From positions 1 to 27,806 of the forward strand of contig CAKSFP010000033.1 in NCBI GenBank assembly GCA_934454585.1: a stretch of 27,806 bases of DNA. Direction: 5' to 3'. Below, piece after piece: positions 14,472-23,195 of this stretch. The notes below the pieces were generated by a model. That model saw only the letters and a list, made by a program, of their open reading frames with translations. It made no database searches and had not been told where the DNA came from. The translations under genes and the position numbers were made by a program. The stretch's first letter is position 1; the number at the start of each line of letters is the position of its first letter. The DNA is from an uncultured Clostridia bacterium. Its GTDB lineage: Bacteria > Bacillota > Clostridia > UMGS1810.

Positions 14472-15857
14472 ATGAACAAAATAGGAAGTATTAAGACATA
14501 CACATCTGATCAAATTTGCCGTTCGCGTATCAGCGTTGGATTTGAATGCTTGGACAGGGATATGTTCAAACCCGAAAAATGCTATGATGCAATGTTTGAA
14601 GCGGGTATTAAATATGCACGGGTTCAAACCGGATGGGCAAAATGTGAAAAGCAAAAGGGGATTTACGACTTTGCCTGGCTTGACTGTATTGTAGACGAAC
14701 TGCTCAAACGGGATATTCAGCCATGGTTCAATGTAGGTTTCGGAAATTCGTTGTATATGGACTCGCCTACTCAGGCGGCAGTCGGTTGTGTTCCTACGCT
14801 TTACGGTGAAGAGGCGACCCTCGCATGGCAAAACTTTGTTCGTGCTATGACCGAACATTACAAAGACCGTATTTTTGAATATGAAATTTGGAATGAACCG
14901 AATATCCAACATTTTTGGCATCCCGAACAGCCCGATCCAAAAAAGTTTTCCGCATTTTTTTCAATGACGGCAAAGATAATTCGCAATGTGTTTCCGAATG
15001 CTAAAATTATTCTGAATATTGCGGAAATAAACACTCTTGACTATATAGATGCTGTGTTTAAGCAGATTGAAAAAAATGAAGCGGATATATTTGCTTTTCA
15101 TCATTATGGCCGTTTTCCCGAACTCGGATATTTCCAATATATGAACACACTTCGTAATATTCTCAAAAAATACGGTCACACAAAGACTGTTGTATGGCAG
15201 GGGGAAGCCGGGATGCCGTCTTGGTCTCCTCAAGGACATGGACTGAGGCTTGATCCCAATGCTGTTGATGAACGCCGCCAAGCGGTTTATTTATTGCGCA
15301 GATTTGCACTTGACCATGCATCGGGTTGTGAAAGGACATCATTTTTTCAAATGGCGGATATGATGGAAAAACCTTATCCTATGGCAAAATTAATCCAGAA
15401 TAGCCCTGCGCGGCACGGACTGCTCAACGGATTAACTTATACAAAGAAAAAGTCATTTGAAGCCATGCAAATTGCGTCAACTGTTTTTTCAGGAGATATA
15501 TGCGTAACAGACAAATTGTTTTGGGGCAAAATTCATGAAAATAATACGGATGCGGGTCTGCTTGCTGCTTGTTATTCTTTTTCGCGTAATGGGCATGATA
15601 TGTTCCTTTACTATAGGAAATCAGACATCGGATTGGCACAGAGGACGGTTTGGGATTTTGAGGTGTACTTAAATGGACTTGAGGGTGAGATGACTATACA
15701 AAATCCCGTGGTTATAGATATGTTTACCGGAGATGTTTTTGAAATTGATTCACATCAAATAGATTATTGGCGCGGAAATATGTGTATACATGATTTGCCG
15801 TTTGCAGACTATCCGTGCATTATATGCGATAAATCTGATTTTGAATTTATTATGTAA
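14472..15857 (+). CDS. Clan-A glycoside hydrolase (GH39/GH5-like TIM barrel)
   Basis: A 461-residue protein with a TIM-barrel retaining-glycosidase pattern: the acid/base glutamate is E142 in EIWNEPN, and the nucleophile candidate is E245 in VVWQGEAGMPS, about 100 residues later as clan GH-A requires. HHYGRF (210-215) is the usual substrate-contact strand. A beta-rich tail (about 350-461) is likely a small C-terminal accessory domain. No signal peptide, so it acts on imported glycans. The family could be GH39 or a related unassigned group; linkage specificity is unknown. The ATG at 14472 follows a GGGG run by about 9 nt; an upstream ATG at 14457 has no usable spacing. It appears to be transcribed alone, through the 111-bp repeat, and faces the PocR-AraC gene tail to tail. 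Confidence 0.8.
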   Translation: MNKIGSIKTYTSDQICRSRISVGFECLDRDMFKPEKCYDAMFEAGIKYARVQTGWAKCEKQKGIYDFAWLDCIVDELLKRDIQPWFNVGFGNSLYMDSPTQAAVGCVPTLYGEEATLAWQNFVRAMTEHYKDRIFEYEIWNEPNIQHFWHPEQPDPKKFSAFFSMTAKIIRNVFPNAKIILNIAEINTLDYIDAVFKQIEKNEADIFAFHHYGRFPELGYFQYMNTLRNILKKYGHTKTVVWQGEAGMPSWSPQGHGLRLDPNAVDERRQAVYLLRRFALDHASGCERTSFFQMADMMEKPYPMAKLIQNSPARHGLLNGLTYTKKKSFEAMQIASTVFSGDICVTDKLFWGKIHENNTDAGLLAACYSFSRNGHDMFLYYRKSDIGLAQRTVWDFEVYLNGLEGEMTIQNPVVIDMFTGDVFEIDSHQIDYWRGNMCIHDLPFADYPCIICDKSDFEFIM

Positions 15858-15929
15858 GTAGAAATTATTTATTAAATATTCCGGATAAGAGAAATATATT
15901 AAATAGGAAAAATATCTTTTATCGAGAAA

Positions 15930-15970
15930 TAAGCGGCATATTTTCATAATTTGTGCAAATATGCCGCTTA
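15930..15970. terminator. Hairpin between convergent genes
   Basis: Perfect 14-bp stem TAAGCGGCATATTT (15930-15943) with AAATATGCCGCTTA (15957-15970), 13-nt loop. It stands between the convergent glycosidase and AraC genes. There is no real T-run on either side, so termination efficiency is uncertain. Confidence 0.45.
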
Positions 15971-15975
15971 AGTGT

Positions 15976-16003
15976 AACTGTACAAGAATATGTCCGCACC
16001 CCC
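15976..16003. repeat. Orphan IS-end-like sequence
   Basis: 28 bases that match, with one difference, the reverse complement of 27047-27074, the outer end of the IS3-family element at the right edge of the window. Core: CAAGAATATGTCCGCACCCC. No transposase lies beside it, so it looks like a scar or solo end of an old insertion. It lies 6 bp from the hairpin at 15930-15970. Confidence 0.7.
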
Positions 16004-16135
16004 GGATGAGAAAAACTTGTGTAGACTTTGCGTTTGCACTCTGCATGAGAATACAGTCAATGCTTTGCTGCTGCAAGTAAAGTTATAGAAAAGAGTTTTT
16101 TGTAATGAAACTAAAGTGACAGATGCAGTATGCTA

Positions 16136-16981
16136 TTACATATTTCGTTTTTTGTAATTAGTCGGCGAAAATCCGGTATGGTGTTTGAATACTGTTGAAA
16201 AATAGTCCGGTTCTCCAAATCCGCACATTGCAGCGATGGTTTTTACAGGGAGCAAACTGCTTTCCAATAGCTTTTTTGCCTGTTCAATCCTCAAAAAGTT
16301 TACATACTGTTTTATTGTCTTGCCGGCATGGCGTGTGAAAGTATGACTTACGGTGGAAACCGAGCAGCCGCAGTGCGCCGCAATATCGCTCACGGTTATT
16401 CGCTGCATATATCTGCGTTCAATGAAACGCAATGCCATGTTGTATATTTGCCTGTCGCTTACGCCACCCGAAACGGCAGAAGGACGGAGCATATTAAGAA
16501 AAATCAACATTTGCACAAGCGGGTTTATAATTGCCGAAAGTGTGTTTATATCCGGCTTTTCGTGATTAAGGCTTTGATATATGTGCAAAAGCTCATTGCG
16601 ATTAATCATAAATTCTTTTGATACCGTATCAATTCTGCGCATTGCTTCTTTTTTGTTCACTGCGTATCCGCTCACGCATACAAAACCGAACATTTCTGAT
16701 GATGAATACAGCGGAAAAACATATTCTTCAATTCCGGCATAACACATACCCCAAAAAGGTTTAGAAGTGTTTTTGGCATATATTTTTTGCTGTGATTGTA
16801 TGCATTTGCACCATGCGCAATCCTCGGTTTTAATCATTAGACAAAAAGGGTTGTTGTGTATATCTATCTCGGGCAATGAATGAATATATTCCGAAATGAC
16901 ACCGTGCACAGTAACATACAGTCCTGCTTTGTGCAGGTGTTTTATATAATTTTCAATAGTGTCAATGAGCCTATCCAACAT
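16136..16981 (-). CDS. PocR-domain AraC-family regulator
   Basis: A 281-residue regulator. Residues about 20-115 look like a PocR sensory domain: a HNNPFCLMIKTEDCAWCKC cysteine-rich entry and a FWGMCYAGIEEYVFPLY strand, close to the usual C-H-A-G-L-x-E-x-x-x-P-I pattern with Y for H. The C-terminal ~100 residues are an AraC double HTH (VSDIAAHCGCSVSTVSHTF, then IAAMCGFGEPDYFSTVFKHHTGFSP). PocR domains are known to sense small organic ligands such as diols. It diverges from the FAD-SDR-FAD operon and so is its likely regulator. GGGAG stands upstream of the ATG. Its tail faces the glycosidase. Confidence 0.88.
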   Translation of the reverse strand: MLDRLIDTIENYIKHLHKAGLYVTVHGVISEYIHSLPEIDIHNNPFCLMIKTEDCAWCKCIQSQQKIYAKNTSKPFWGMCYAGIEEYVFPLYSSSEMFGFVCVSGYAVNKKEAMRRIDTVSKEFMINRNELLHIYQSLNHEKPDINTLSAIINPLVQMLIFLNMLRPSAVSGGVSDRQIYNMALRFIERRYMQRITVSDIAAHCGCSVSTVSHTFTRHAGKTIKQYVNFLRIEQAKKLLESSLLPVKTIAAMCGFGEPDYFSTVFKHHTGFSPTNYKKRNM

Positions 16982-17138
16982 TTTTTAGTCACTCCCGTAA
17001 ATATTTTAACATTTAGTTGGTAATAAATCAATATTTTTTGCATATTTTCAAAAGATTTTTGCACTTTTTTTAAGGTTGAAGAGATACGCAATAGGTATAA
17101 TTGTTTTAGAAAATCTATAGCTGAGGGGTGTAATTGCT

Positions 17139-18407
17139 ATGAATAATGAAAAAACCATGAATACAGATGTTCTTGTTGTCGGCGGCGGTCCTGCCGGTTT
17201 TGCCGCTGCCTATACTGCCGCAAGCCACGGCGCAAATGTGGTGTTGGTAGAGCAAAGCGGTGATATAGGCGGCGTGTCCACTACAGGACTTATGAGCCAT
17301 TGGACCGGCAGCTGCGGCAGTCCGCTGTATCATGAGATATTAAAAAGGAGTGCCGAGAAAAACGAGGGGGAATATCATAACCGGATAACACAATATATCG
17401 ATCCTGAAAAACTAAAAACATTGTATCTCGAAATGTTATGTGAGGTGAATTGCAAAATTCTTCTCTACACTTTTGCAGATGATGCAATTATGGATGGCGA
17501 TAAAATCATTGGAATAACCGCAGTGAACAAATCCGGAAGATACAGAATATTTGCGAATACCGTGGTTGACTCAACGGGTGACGGTGACATAGCGGCAGGG
17601 AGCGGCGCAGAGTACTTCAAAGGGCGTGAAAATGATGAAAAAATGCAGCCTATGACCATAATGTTCAAGTTGGGTGGCGTTGACACTAAAAATGCGGCAT
17701 TTTTGCCTTCGTTCGAGACATTATACGAAACGCCCAACGGAGAATTGCAGGCACTGGCAAAAGAAAATCTTACATTGCCGTTGGGGCATGTTTTGCTTTA
17801 TCCGTCTACGCTGCCCGGCATAGTAACATGCAACATGACAAATTGCACTAATGTGGACGGAACAAAGGCTGAAGATTTGACAAAGGCTACTGTTATTTGT
17901 CGTGAGCAAATGGATAAAATCGTAGATTTTTTGCGCAATTTTGCACCCGGTTATAAAAACTGTTTTATAATAAGTTCGGCTTCGGTTGTAGGTGTGCGCG
18001 AAACGAGGCATTTCGCCGGTAAGGAAAAAATAACAGAGCAGGATATATTGAATGCAAGAGTTTTTGATAATTGGGTTGTTCGTGATGCTCATTTTGATTT
18101 TGATGTTCATAATATGAGCGGTGCGGGACTGGACGAAACGGGAATGCAGAAAAAATTCCCTCAAAAACAAGGGTACACAATTCCATTCGGCTGTCTTCTT
18201 CCGGTTAAAGTCGAAAACCTACTTCTTTCCGGAAGAAATATTTCGGGAACGCATTTGGCACACTCAAGTTTTCGCGTGATGCCTATATGTGTGGGAACGG
18301 GCGAAGCTGCCGGAGCGGCTGCGGCTCTGCGAACAAAAAATAATTGCACACTGAACGAGGTTAGCCCGGCAGAAATAAGAAAAATAATATATGGGATTGA
18401 ACAATAA
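17139..18407 (+). CDS. FAD-dependent oxidoreductase (FAD_oxidored family)
   Basis: A 422-residue flavoprotein. The Rossmann loop VLVVGGGPAGFAAA (11-24) and the acidic end of the second strand (VVLVEQ) bind the ADP part of FAD; GVSTTGLMSHW follows, and the C-terminal LLSGRNISGTHLAHSSFRVM plus GTGEAAGAAAAL segment closes the flavin site. This is the pattern of the large FAD_oxidored (PF12831-type) family, whose carbohydrate-locus members mostly have no known substrate. There is no signal peptide. It begins the operon of 17139-21096 and shares its C-terminal signature with the second, larger flavoprotein there. AGGGG stands about 10 nt before the ATG. A sugar or polyol hydroxyl is a reasonable substrate guess. 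Confidence 0.85.
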   Translation: MNNEKTMNTDVLVVGGGPAGFAAAYTAASHGANVVLVEQSGDIGGVSTTGLMSHWTGSCGSPLYHEILKRSAEKNEGEYHNRITQYIDPEKLKTLYLEMLCEVNCKILLYTFADDAIMDGDKIIGITAVNKSGRYRIFANTVVDSTGDGDIAAGSGAEYFKGRENDEKMQPMTIMFKLGGVDTKNAAFLPSFETLYETPNGELQALAKENLTLPLGHVLLYPSTLPGIVTCNMTNCTNVDGTKAEDLTKATVICREQMDKIVDFLRNFAPGYKNCFIISSASVVGVRETRHFAGKEKITEQDILNARVFDNWVVRDAHFDFDVHNMSGAGLDETGMQKKFPQKQGYTIPFGCLLPVKVENLLLSGRNISGTHLAHSSFRVMPICVGTGEAAGAAAALRTKNNCTLNEVSPAEIRKIIYGIEQ

Positions 18408-18450
18408 TTTGTTGTAAAGAAAAAATATATTAATTTTGGAGGAAAACACA

Positions 18451-19158
18451 ATGTCAAAAAGAGTGGTTTTAATCACAGGAGCAACGAGCGGTTACGGCCT
18501 TGCAACCGCAAAAAAATTCAGAGATAGCGGCGATATTGTAATTGTTGCATCAAGAAATGCGCAAAAGGTAAACAAAGTTGTTGAAGAAAACGGATTTGAT
18601 GCCGGATATGCCATTGATGTTACGGATTATTCAGCATGGGAGAATATGAAAAACCGGATGATTGAAAAATATGGACGAATAGATGTGCTTGTAAACAATG
18701 CAGGCGGAGGTATCAGCATAGCAGACACCACAGAACAGACCAAAGAAAGCATAGACGGTATCGTTGCACTTAACTTAAACAGCGTTATTTACGGTTCTTC
18801 AATATTCGGCAATGTAATGAAAAAGCAAAGAGACGGAATAATCATAAATATTTCTTCTGTTTGTGCCCGTCATTGCTGGGGAGGATGGAGCGTTTATGCT
18901 GCCGCTAAAGCCGGCGTCCTTAATTTTACAAAAGGACTGTATGTTGAACTGCAAAAATACGGTGTTCGTGCAACCTGCATAATTCCGGCATCTGCGAGCA
19001 CGGGTTTTCAAAATTCGGCAGGTATAGGCGAAACGCATGATTCACTCTCTGCTGATGACATAGCAGAGTCCGTTTATTACGCTGCCGATATGCCCAAGCG
19101 TGCAGTGGTGGAGGAAATGACTGTTTGGGGTGTTGAGCAGGTTGTAGAGCCGCTTTAA
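18451..19158 (+). CDS. SDR-family oxidoreductase
   Basis: A 235-residue classical short-chain dehydrogenase with ITGATSGYG (8-16), NNAGGG (82-87) and the catalytic S136, Y149 and K153 (VYAAAKAG). It has a serine-rich SASTGFQNS segment after the nucleotide fold and ends with a short YYAADMPKRAVVEEMTVW tail typical of YdfG-like 3-hydroxy-acid or polyol dehydrogenases. The ATG has a GGAGG 8 nt upstream; the in-frame TTG at 18436 overlaps that site and is rejected. It lies between two FAD oxidoreductases, with 43 and 18 nt gaps. A paired oxidation then reduction, which would invert a hydroxyl, is one reading of this arrangement. Confidence 0.9.
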   Translation: MSKRVVLITGATSGYGLATAKKFRDSGDIVIVASRNAQKVNKVVEENGFDAGYAIDVTDYSAWENMKNRMIEKYGRIDVLVNNAGGGISIADTTEQTKESIDGIVALNLNSVIYGSSIFGNVMKKQRDGIIINISSVCARHCWGGWSVYAAAKAGVLNFTKGLYVELQKYGVRATCIIPASASTGFQNSAGIGETHDSLSADDIAESVYYAADMPKRAVVEEMTVWGVEQVVEPL

Positions 19159-19176
19159 CAGAACGGAGATGGCATT

Positions 19177-21096
19177 ATGAGCGAAATTTTTTTGGAAGCC
19201 GAAAGCTTTAGAAAACTTGGCGGCTGGGTTGTGGATCAGCAATCTATGGAAACAATACATTCGTCGTATATAATGGCGCACGGAATGGGCGTGCCGGTTG
19301 AAGACGCAGCAACAGAAATACACATAGACAACACTGCTAAATACAATGTTTGGGTTCTTACAAGAGACTGGACATCGGTATGGGATGTTAGGGAAAGCGC
19401 CGGGAAGTTTAGTCTTGCAATAGATGGAATTGAGCTTGAAAACACTCTCGGCACCAATGGAAAAGACTGGGCATGGCAGTCGGCAGGCAGTGCGACATTG
19501 AAAAGCGGAACGCATACACTGTCTTTGCGCGATTTGAGCGGCTTTAACGGCAGATGTGACGCAATTTATTTGACAGAAAGTGATGTTGTGCCGTCAAGCA
19601 AAATTGCGGATATAGACGATTTAAGAAAAAGACTGAACTGGCATGAGGTTGTTTGCAACAGTCATAAGTATGATTTAATCGTTGTCGGCGGCGGCATCGC
19701 CGGTATATGTACGGCTCTTTCGGCAATACGCAGCGGCTTAGACACACTCCTCATTCATGATAGGGGAGTTTTGGGTGGCTGCAACAGTTCGGAGGTTCGT
19801 GTTTGCATGGGCGGCATTGCTAATTTGCCGCCGTTTGAGAATATAGGTAATGTTGTAAAAGAAATAGCGCCTATTATGGGGCTGCCGAGTACATTCAAAG
19901 AGGAGTACTATGAGGACAACCGCAAATTATTTGCATTTGAGGTGAGCCGGGCAGCCGACAGTGTTTTGCTTAATTCTTGTGTTACGGAAATTGAGAAAGA
20001 CGGCAACAAAATTACAGCGGTGGTATGCACAGATACCCTCACCGGAAAAAAGACAAAATTTTTTGCAAATATGTTTAGCGATTGCACAGGTGACGCAGTT
20101 GTTTCACGGCTTGCGGGAGCGCAGACAATGTACGGCAGAGAAGCACGAAGTGTATTCGGCGAAAGCCTTGCACCCGAAAAATATCAAAAAACAGTTATGG
20201 GACATTCCATTCGCTGGTATTCGGAAGATACCGGCAAAAATGCGGATTTTCCCGATATTGATTGGGGACTAAAATTCAATGATGACACTTGCCTTAATGT
20301 ATATAACGGGGATTGGGAGCAAGAAACAGGATTTTTTCGTGATATGATAGGTGAGATAGAGTATATAAGAGATTTTGGTTTGCGTGCGATTTTTTCTAAT
20401 TGGTCGTATCAAAAAAATCATTATACAAATAAAGATAACTTCAAAAATTATTCTTTGAAATGGGTATCTCCCATAGGCGGAAAGAGGGAAAGCTACCGTG
20501 TGGTGGGTGACTATATACTTACACAGCAGGATATAGAAGAACACCGCTTGCATAATGATGCAACCTCGTGCATTACATGGAGTATAGATATGCACTTTCC
20601 GGAGGTTGACAACATGAAAGAGTTTGACGAGCCCTTCAGGTCATACGCATATCATCGCGGAATAGTAAAGGCGTATCCGGTTCCGTACAGATGCCTTTAT
20701 TCAAAGGATATTGATAATTTGTTTTTGGGTGGCAGAATAGTCAGCGCAAGCCATGTTGCATTTTCGGCAATAAGAGTTATGAGAACATTGGGTCAGCTTG
20801 GTGAAGTTGCAGGACTTGCGGCAAGCGTTTGCAAAGACAAGAAGTGTATGCCGAAAAATGTATATGAAAAGTATCTTGATATATTGAAAGATAAAATGAA
20901 AAGCGGCGTTAAAATACCTTCGGCATTTTGCTGTGATGTGGGAAATGAGGAAGCATATCATTTCAAGGACATCGGTTGGCTTTATCTTGGTGACGACAGC
21001 TATACCGGAGATGGAAAAAAGAATGAAAAATTCAAACGCGGCATTGCCGCATTGGGTATAAAGCATAAATACAAATTGCCAAAAGAGCTTGAATAA
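19177..21096 (+). CDS. FAD-dependent oxidoreductase with N-terminal carbohydrate-binding-like domain
   Basis: A 639-residue two-domain protein. Residues about 1-137 form a beta-rich domain resembling carbohydrate-binding or golvesin-type modules found with FAD oxidoreductases and xanthan-lyase-labelled proteins: EAESFRKLGGWVVDQQ, then YNVWVLTRDWTSVWD, then SGTHTLSLRDLSGF. The flavoprotein begins at YDLIVVGGGIAG (165-176) with GVLGGCNSSEVRV after it, and ends with LFLGGRIVSASHVAFSAIRVM and GQLGEVAGLAA. There is no signal peptide, so a sugar-recognition module sits on a cytoplasmic flavoenzyme. CGGAG precedes the ATG, 18 nt after the SDR. It closes the operon and faces the TIM-barrel gene tail to tail. 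Substrate and electron acceptor unknown. Confidence 0.82.
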   Translation: MSEIFLEAESFRKLGGWVVDQQSMETIHSSYIMAHGMGVPVEDAATEIHIDNTAKYNVWVLTRDWTSVWDVRESAGKFSLAIDGIELENTLGTNGKDWAWQSAGSATLKSGTHTLSLRDLSGFNGRCDAIYLTESDVVPSSKIADIDDLRKRLNWHEVVCNSHKYDLIVVGGGIAGICTALSAIRSGLDTLLIHDRGVLGGCNSSEVRVCMGGIANLPPFENIGNVVKEIAPIMGLPSTFKEEYYEDNRKLFAFEVSRAADSVLLNSCVTEIEKDGNKITAVVCTDTLTGKKTKFFANMFSDCTGDAVVSRLAGAQTMYGREARSVFGESLAPEKYQKTVMGHSIRWYSEDTGKNADFPDIDWGLKFNDDTCLNVYNGDWEQETGFFRDMIGEIEYIRDFGLRAIFSNWSYQKNHYTNKDNFKNYSLKWVSPIGGKRESYRVVGDYILTQQDIEEHRLHNDATSCITWSIDMHFPEVDNMKEFDEPFRSYAYHRGIVKAYPVPYRCLYSKDIDNLFLGGRIVSASHVAFSAIRVMRTLGQLGEVAGLAASVCKDKKCMPKNVYEKYLDILKDKMKSGVKIPSAFCCDVGNEEAYHFKDIGWLYLGDDSYTGDGKKNEKFKRGIAALGIKHKYKLPKELE

Positions 21097-21125
21097 TAGG
21101 AACAATATCAGAAAAGTTAAATATA

Positions 21126-21170
21126 GGGCAATCCCTCATTTTGAGGTTTACACAAAATGAGGGATTGCCC
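21126..21170. terminator. Perfect 18-bp inverted repeat between convergent genes
   Basis: GGGCAATCCCTCATTTTG (21126-21143) and its exact complement (21153-21170) around a 9-nt loop. It lies midway between two converging genes, where a bidirectional terminator is expected. Neither side has a T-run, so it may instead be a dispersed palindromic repeat reused as a transcription barrier. Confidence 0.6.
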
Positions 21171-21183
21171 CACCGAATATCAC

Positions 21184-23145
21184 TTATTTTATAATTAAAA
21201 TTACCGGTTCCAGCGTGATACACTCACTGTCAACAACATAGGTTTCTTCATCTTTTTCGAAGCTCACGCTCTGGTATGTTCCGTCCGGCATAAGCTTTAA
21301 AATTTCATTTACATCATCATAAATAACCAGTTTTATTTTTTCTATCGGGTCAAATCCCAAATTAAACAGTGCGCAAAAAGTGCTGCCGTCGTTGATTTTC
21401 GCCGCTCGGAAATACATTTCCTCATCACCGGGATAATATATATATAACTCTCCCATCTGCTTTAACAGTCTTATAAACTGTTGTTTTCGGGAATAGGATA
21501 AGAAAGAATAAGCCGTTGCAATTCTGTGCCCTGTTTTAGGTGTTCCGCAAAATGTGCAAACTGTACCGCCGAGCGAATTTTTATAAACCGCCGTACCTGC
21601 AAACATTCTTTCAAATTCGTTCGTCCTAACTCCGTGATATACAATAGAATCTTCAACCGTACTGTCATCAGAGGGCAAAAGCTCCATATATTCCGGCTGC
21701 AGCGGTGCCAGTTTTCCGTCTGCCGCAAACATTTCACCCGACGGTATTTTTTCACCGGTATATTCCCGAACGGTCACGCCGATATGTTCACCGAATCCTC
21801 TTTCCTGCAAAACTTTTGCGGCACCGCTTGTCAAGAACACATTTTTCGACAAAACCTGCTTTATGTCGGCATCGGAATAAAACTTTACCGCATCCTCCTC
21901 AAGACAAGCCACACCCTCGGTTTCAGATGAAAAAAACATCGGAAGTCCAAACTTATCCAGCACGCATCTCTGCCAGCCCGAACCGTTTATATAATCCTCG
22001 CGCGAGCCGCCGAAATAAGAATCGTAATAAAACTTTTCATCGGAAAATACGGGAATACGCATACCAATCCAAGATAATTTTGGAATTATGCGTGCCAATT
22101 CCTCGTAAAAGCCACTCCATTTTGCCAAAATTTTCCTGTATGCTTTTCCACTTTCCGGTTCATAGCAAAGCAGCCTTGTTATCCAATGCTTTGCGCCCGT
22201 TGTACCCTCAATAATTGATGCGGCAAAATGCGAATGTAAAGTCATAGCGCTCGTTGAATATCTGTTTTGCGGACAAGTATCGGTTTCCGCCAAAAAAATG
22301 TCCGCTTTACCCTTTAATTTTGCAATTTGACTTGCAACCCTGTAATACGGAACCGTAAATTCCTTGTTCCCCCCCTTGCTGTAATTTGCGCCGTTTATTC
22401 TCACAACCGCAGGATTACCTTTTCCCGCCAAGGCCCTGGAAATATCCGCTGCAAATTCGGCATTGCAGCCTACGCAGCAAAAAGACACCGCAAGCTTGGG
22501 ATTTACACTGTCAACCCCTTTTCGCATTGTTTTTGCCGCGTCAACCAGCGATTCCTTTTGAGCCTCCACATAACAGTCCAGCAAGCGCCGGTAATCTTCA
22601 CCTTTATTTTCGAGCCGTTCAAACAATTCGTGCCGAGTCAGATTTTCCCCGGAAATTTCGTTGAATCGCTTCATATGTAACCGGCAGGCACATCCGAAGC
22701 TCGGTTTAGCCAGCAATCTGAAGTCATCATCCACCATTATGGCGTCGGGATTATAAGACGCAATGGTTCTCATAGCGTCATATATGTATTTTCTGAATCC
22801 CTCATCATACGGACAAACGGTGTTCACATCATTATCGCCGTTATGCAGGTACACAACATTCTGATACGGATTTCTCTCCGACAATCTCCACCCGTGGCCG
22901 ATTGTAGCCTGAACCAAAATTCCGCTCTTTATGCCCATTTTGTCAAGTTTTTCTTTAAACAGCGAATATTGTTTGCAAAAAAATTCAGCCTTGTTGATTA
23001 CAGGGTTGCCTTCGGGAACGAGCGTCGCCTTAAAAAGCGGACAGGTTGCAACCCCTGTTTCAACCTGCACTCTTATATCCTCGCATATCTCATCAATATG
23101 TTCAACGTCAAGCGGCATTATCGAATACAACATCAAATTACCCAT
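21184..23145 (-). CDS. Unclassified TIM-barrel glycosidase-like protein
   Basis: A 653-residue cytoplasmic protein. The N-terminal ~350 residues read as an alternating beta/alpha barrel with charged strand ends: ATIGHGWRLSE, DAIMVDDDFRL (about 140-150), LAVSFCCVGCN, DIFLAETDTCPQNRYS and GAKHWITR. The middle (about 360-470) resembles the Rossmann-like, GH42 trimerisation-type domain (DIKQVLSKNVFLTSGAAKVLQERG), and the C-terminal ~150 residues are beta-rich. The D-D-D-F-R strand and E in LAETD are the best catalytic-residue candidates, but I cannot assign a CAZy family. GGAGG lies 8 nt before the chosen ATG; an upstream ATG (23158-23160) overlaps that site. It follows the LacI gene in the same direction (about 50 nt gap), so it is probably controlled by it. 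Confidence 0.7.
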   Translation of the reverse strand: MGNLMLYSIMPLDVEHIDEICEDIRVQVETGVATCPLFKATLVPEGNPVINKAEFFCKQYSLFKEKLDKMGIKSGILVQATIGHGWRLSERNPYQNVVYLHNGDNDVNTVCPYDEGFRKYIYDAMRTIASYNPDAIMVDDDFRLLAKPSFGCACRLHMKRFNEISGENLTRHELFERLENKGEDYRRLLDCYVEAQKESLVDAAKTMRKGVDSVNPKLAVSFCCVGCNAEFAADISRALAGKGNPAVVRINGANYSKGGNKEFTVPYYRVASQIAKLKGKADIFLAETDTCPQNRYSTSAMTLHSHFAASIIEGTTGAKHWITRLLCYEPESGKAYRKILAKWSGFYEELARIIPKLSWIGMRIPVFSDEKFYYDSYFGGSREDYINGSGWQRCVLDKFGLPMFFSSETEGVACLEEDAVKFYSDADIKQVLSKNVFLTSGAAKVLQERGFGEHIGVTVREYTGEKIPSGEMFAADGKLAPLQPEYMELLPSDDSTVEDSIVYHGVRTNEFERMFAGTAVYKNSLGGTVCTFCGTPKTGHRIATAYSFLSYSRKQQFIRLLKQMGELYIYYPGDEEMYFRAAKINDGSTFCALFNLGFDPIEKIKLVIYDDVNEILKLMPDGTYQSVSFEKDEETYVVDSECITLEPVILIIK

Positions 23146-23195
23146 ATCCTTTTCCTCCATAAACCTTTTATTCGTATATATTTATTTCAAATATT

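Noticed and set aside
14421..14921. 166-codon antisense open frame opposite the glycosidase
   Set aside because: No ribosome binding site or family resemblance; it is the complement of a convincing coding frame.
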